Source: Candidatus Hydrogenedentota bacterium (lineage in GTDB: Bacteria > Hydrogenedentota > Hydrogenedentia > Hydrogenedentiales > CAITNO01). From it: 6,822 nt of DNA. The stretch lies in NCBI GenBank assembly GCA_903922535.1, contig CAIXUF010000472.1, forward strand, positions 1 to 6,822. Direction: 5' to 3'. Positions 4,648 to 6,822 of this stretch are shown here, in pieces. The position numbers and the translations under genes were made by a program. The notes beneath the pieces were generated by a model. That model worked only from the letters and a program-made list of their open reading frames with translations. It searched no databases and was not told the origin of the DNA. Each line of letters opens with the position of its first letter. Within the stretch, counting starts at the first letter, position 1.

Positions 4648-6549
4648 ATGCGGAAAACGTCGTGGGTTCTGGGACTATTGCCGGTAGTGTTGTGCCTTGT
4701 GCTTGCGGGGTTCCCGCAGTCAGCGGCCCGTGCGGCGGGCACGCCGCCGCCGACGGGCACGATAGTCATCAACAACGGACGCAGCGCCACGAACAACCCC
4801 AACGTCACGCTGTCGCTGACCTGGGTTGCCGGTGCCGGCGGCCCCGTGTCACGGATGCGGTTCAGTGATGACGGCGCGCACTGGACCGCCTGGCAGCCGC
4901 TGGCGGCCACGGTCGCCCACACGCTGCCGTCGGGCGACGGTCACAAGACGGTCCGGGTCCAGTACCTCGACAAGGCGAACAACCACTCTTTGGTGTATAG
5001 CGACTACATCCTGCTGGACACGACCCCGCCCACGGGCACCATCATCATCAACAACGGCGCGAAAACGACCTCCAGCACGTCGGTGACCCTGGGGCTGGCC
5101 TGGTCGGACGGAACCGGCTCGGGTGTGACGCGCATGCGGTTCAGCGACGATGGCGCGCACTGGACCGCCTGGCAGCCGTCGGCGGCCACGGTCGCCCACA
5201 CGCTGCCGGGGCCGGTCGGGTACAACACGGTCCGGGTGGAGTACCTGGACGGCGCGGGCAACTACTCCCTCGCGTACAGCGCTTACATCAAATTGCTCCC
5301 CCGCACTGTGCCCTGCGTGGTTGGTCAGACCCTGTCGGAAGCAACCACCGCCATCACGGACGCGGGCCTCGTGGTCGGCACCGTCACCCCGCAATGCAGC
5401 GACATCGTGCTTACTGGCCTCGTCATCAGTCAGAACCCGGTAGCCGTGTCGGTCATCCCCGGCTCCGCCGTGGCGCTGACGCTGTCGACTGGACCGTGCG
5501 CCTCTCCTACCTTCGAGATGATCCCGGTACCGGCGGGAACCTTCACGATGGGCAACAGCGGTGTCGGCGACGACGCAGCGTGGGAGGCGGTCGTAGCGAG
5601 CGGCACGTCGTATCCTGATGATGGCGAGTTGCCGACACATCAGGTGACGCTTTCGCCGTATCAGATCGGCAAATACCTCGTGACCAACAAGCAGTACTGC
5701 GACGTGCTGAACTGGGCGCTGGCGCAGGGCTACCCAGAGGACATCGCGGGCAACACCTGGGCGGGCACGGGCGACGTCTACGCGGGCGGAAACTCACAGA
5801 TGATCCTGCAATTCTCGGACACCCAGTGCAACATCCAGTTCTCTGGCGGGTCGTTCTTGTCGAAGACGCGGACTGGCCTGCCGGGGACGACGATATATTC
5901 GATGGACACGCATCCGGTGGAGAACGTGACCTGGTTTGGCGCGGCGGCGTTCTGCACCTGGCTTAGCCAGATGCAGGGGCTAACGCCCTGCTACGACATG
6001 ACCACTGCGGACTGGCCACTGACGGTGACACCGCCAACCTTGGGCGGTTATCGCCTGCCGACGGAGGCGGAGTGGGAACGCGCGGCTGCTTGGGATGGGA
6101 CGAAGCACTGGCTCTACGGGTTCACCAGCGACACGCTGGTGGGAAAGAATCAAGCCAACTATCACGATTCAAATCCGACCTTCGTGAACCCGTTGGGTCT
6201 GCTGTCCTATCCTGTGCCACTTACGTCACCAGTGGGCTGGTTCAACGGGGTGAATGTAAGCCCGAATGGAAATGTATGGACACTAAACAGCGTAAGCCCG
6301 GTGGGCGCGTATGACATGAGCGGAGATGCGTGGGAGTGGTGCGGTGACTGGTACTCGGACACGTACTACAGCGGCGGAGCGATCACAAATCCAACCGGCC
6401 CTGAGGGGGCGTCGGCATCGGGCTCTTCCCGCACGCTTCGGGGCGGTTGCTGGGCTGCTGACAGTTACGAATGCCGATCGGCGACCCGCCACAACTTCAG
6501 TCCGGCGAGCGCGGCGGGCGGCATCGGCTTCCGCCTGTCCAGGTCTTAG
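4648..6549 (+). CDS. Secreted Ig-like/PASTA/SUMF1-domain protein
   Basis: The product has 633 residues. Residues 1-31 form a signal peptide (MRKTSW, a hydrophobic core LLPVVLCLVLAG, then an AARAA cleavage region). Residues 36-128 and 129-218 are two Ig-like repeats (TGTI.INNG ... MRFSDDGAHWTAWQP ... VRV.YLD). Residues about 221-283 form one PASTA unit with three cysteines, and about 289-633 form a SUMF1/FGE-sulfatase domain. SUMF1 hallmarks are IPVPAGTFTMG, PTHQVTLSPYQIGKYLVTN (near 330), HPVENVTW (422), YRLPTEAEWERAA (468), WEWCGDWY (562), LRGGCW (597) and GIGFRLS at the end. In catalytic FGEs two cysteines five residues apart follow RGGS. Here the first position aligns with Ala604 and the second with Cys609, with an extra Cys601. 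A true formylglycine-generating activity is therefore unlikely, and a binding or structural role is more plausible. The gene starts 70 nt after the giant gene and may be co-transcribed with it. Confidence 0.95.
   Translation: MRKTSWVLGLLPVVLCLVLAGFPQSAARAAGTPPPTGTIVINNGRSATNNPNVTLSLTWVAGAGGPVSRMRFSDDGAHWTAWQPLAATVAHTLPSGDGHKTVRVQYLDKANNHSLVYSDYILLDTTPPTGTIIINNGAKTTSSTSVTLGLAWSDGTGSGVTRMRFSDDGAHWTAWQPSAATVAHTLPGPVGYNTVRVEYLDGAGNYSLAYSAYIKLLPRTVPCVVGQTLSEATTAITDAGLVVGTVTPQCSDIVLTGLVISQNPVAVSVIPGSAVALTLSTGPCASPTFEMIPVPAGTFTMGNSGVGDDAAWEAVVASGTSYPDDGELPTHQVTLSPYQIGKYLVTNKQYCDVLNWALAQGYPEDIAGNTWAGTGDVYAGGNSQMILQFSDTQCNIQFSGGSFLSKTRTGLPGTTIYSMDTHPVENVTWFGAAAFCTWLSQMQGLTPCYDMTTADWPLTVTPPTLGGYRLPTEAEWERAAAWDGTKHWLYGFTSDTLVGKNQANYHDSNPTFVNPLGLLSYPVPLTSPVGWFNGVNVSPNGNVWTLNSVSPVGAYDMSGDAWEWCGDWYSDTYYSGGAITNPTGPEGASASGSSRTLRGGCWAADSYECRSATRHNFSPASAAGGIGFRLSRS
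4753..5301 (+). repeat. Two tandem Ig-like repeats, 279-nt period
   Basis: Two copies of a 93-residue extracellular beta-sandwich-like repeat lie in exact 279-nt register. The best-conserved stretch (4852-4929 against 5131-5208) differs at 6 of 78 bases by my count and gives nearly identical protein (MRFSDDGAHWTAWQP, then AATVAHTLP). The first copy ends with the linker LLDTTPP, the second with IKLLP. Repeats of this style are common spacer domains in secreted bacterial proteins. The near-identity points to a fairly recent duplication. Confidence 0.85.
5308..5496 (+). other. PASTA unit in the SUMF1 protein
   Basis: VPCVVGQTLSEATTAITDAG begins a typical PASTA unit, followed by VTPQCSD, VISQNP and LTLSTGPC. 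It closely resembles the third unit of the neighbouring giant gene (VTPQCSD, VISQNP). This indicates that the two adjacent genes draw on one domain stock. Cysteines lie at the start, middle and end of the unit. Confidence 0.88.
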
Positions 6550-6692
6550 CGCGTGGCTTCTTTTTTACATCCTTGCCGCTTGAATTCAACGCCGAAGTGC
6601 AGGGTCAAAAGGGCCAAGAAGCGCGACAGCCCAGCAAGGAACTTCTGGCCCAGAGCGAGATCTTCCGGACGGTACGTTCCGTGCCGTTTCAC
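6546..6692 (-). other. Possible small ORF or repeat-derived reading frame, doubtful
   Basis: On the minus strand a frame runs from GTG (6692-6690) to TAA (6548-6546) and would give 48 residues. It starts MKRHGTYRPEDLALG, has a leucine-rich middle (FLAGLSRFLALLTLHFGVEF) and a basic end (KRQGCKKEATR). It is in the same frame as the HAD-like gene that stops at 6708. It overlaps the end of the convergent SUMF1 gene by 4 nt. There is no good ribosome binding site. It could be a small amphipathic or membrane-seeking peptide, an out-of-use 3' extension of the upstream gene, or part of an intergenic repeat element. I do not recognise it. Confidence 0.2.
6667..6689 (+). terminator. Possible hairpin downstream of the SUMF1 gene
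   Basis: CGGTACG (6670-6676) and CGTGCCG (6680-6686) pair around a TTC loop, with one G-U pair. The stem extends outward by A-U and two G-U pairs to 6667/6689. As + strand RNA this gives up to 10 pairs. Only three Us follow, so it is at best a weak intrinsic terminator. On the minus strand the wobble pairs become A-C mismatches, so any function would favour + strand transcripts. Confidence 0.25.
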
Positions 6693-6707
6693 AGCATTCC
6701 ACGCACC

Positions 6708-6822
6708 CTACATGCTGGAGAACAACTGTTCCAGTTCCTCTGGCGTATGCACCACATGCGCGGGCTTCCCCAAAAGCAGGCGCGGTTCGGCATGCCAGCC
6801 CCAGGTGACGGCGACGGGCAAG
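6708..6822 (-). CDS. HAD-family hydrolase, phosphoglycolate-phosphatase-like, C-terminus only
   Basis: The minus strand is open from the right edge (first full codon 6821-6819) to TAG at 6710-6708, giving the last 37 residues. They include PVAVTWGWHAEPRLL, then PAHVVHTPEELEQLF before the stop. The pattern VTWG(W/F/Y)H...L....P..VV.TPEEL..L is the usual C-terminal end of HAD-superfamily phosphatases of the Gph/phosphoglycolate phosphatase group, where it follows the motif IV Asp region. The catalytic DxD, Thr/Ser and Lys motifs lie outside the window. By family, the role would be cytoplasmic hydrolysis of a small phosphate ester. The gene converges on the SUMF1 gene and is probably an unrelated housekeeping neighbour. 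The main alternative is another HAD subfamily. Confidence 0.65.
   Translation of the reverse strand, partial: LPVAVTWGWHAEPRLLLGKPAHVVHTPEELEQLFSSM

Noticed and set aside
4008..4922. 304-residue open frame on the minus strand across the gene junction
   Set aside because: It is antisense to strong domain-bearing sequence (DIGAYEY cap, signal peptide, Ig-like repeat). Its product is Arg/Pro/Cys-rich with no recognisable domain. It is a high-GC shadow frame.
4849..5640. 263-residue minus-strand open frame
   Set aside because: It lies opposite the Ig-like, PASTA and SUMF1 coding sequence. The translation is rich in Arg, Gly, Asp and His, as expected from an antisense frame in GC-rich DNA.
6551..6566. 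T6 run after the SUMF1 stop as an intrinsic terminator
   Set aside because: Only a 3-bp stem (AGC/GCT) can form just before the T run. The better stem (GGCGG/CCGCC, 6517-6535) is inside the coding region and too far away.

Overview
The window comes from a GC-rich bacterial genome. It encodes large, modular, exported proteins made of PASTA, right-handed beta-helix, 'DIGAYEY' (choice-of-anchor Q type), Ig-like and SUMF1 (FGE-sulfatase) domains. This mix is typical of large-genome environmental bacteria such as Hydrogenedentota, Planctomycetota and Verrucomicrobiota relatives. I cannot place it more exactly without a search. No phage, transposase, tRNA, rRNA or CRISPR signal was seen.

Layout. 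Positions 1-4577 (+) hold the 3' part of a giant surface or secreted protein gene whose start lies upstream. It reads as a PASTA array (three full units plus a partial one) followed by beta-helix module 1 (about 759-2603, ending in the DIGAYEY motif). A single PASTA unit (about 2634-2828) and beta-helix module 2 (about 2847-4574, again ending in DIGAYEY at the stop codon) follow. The two halves are clearly related by duplication. The PASTA units and the helix rungs also show repeat structure at DNA level. A run of ten Gs lies inside module 2.

A 70-bp gap with a 12-bp perfect palindrome and a good ribosome binding site leads to a second + strand gene (4648-6549). Its 633-residue product has a signal peptide, two 93-residue Ig-like repeats, one PASTA unit and a C-terminal SUMF1-fold domain. 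This domain lacks one of the two catalytic cysteines of true formylglycine-generating enzymes, so it is more likely a binding or structural domain.

The last about 270 bp are convergent. On the minus strand, the C-terminus of a probable HAD-family (phosphoglycolate-phosphatase-like) hydrolase enters from the right edge and stops at 6708. Between it and the SUMF1 gene lie a short minus-strand ORF of doubtful status and a possible hairpin.

The two + strand genes share the same unusual cysteine-bearing PASTA type and point the same way. They probably belong to one extracellular or cell-surface system, and the HAD gene is an unrelated neighbour. The main points of interest are the twin-module architecture, the cysteine-bearing PASTA units, the G10 tract where a one-base slip would truncate the protein, and the SUMF1 domain with an altered active site.
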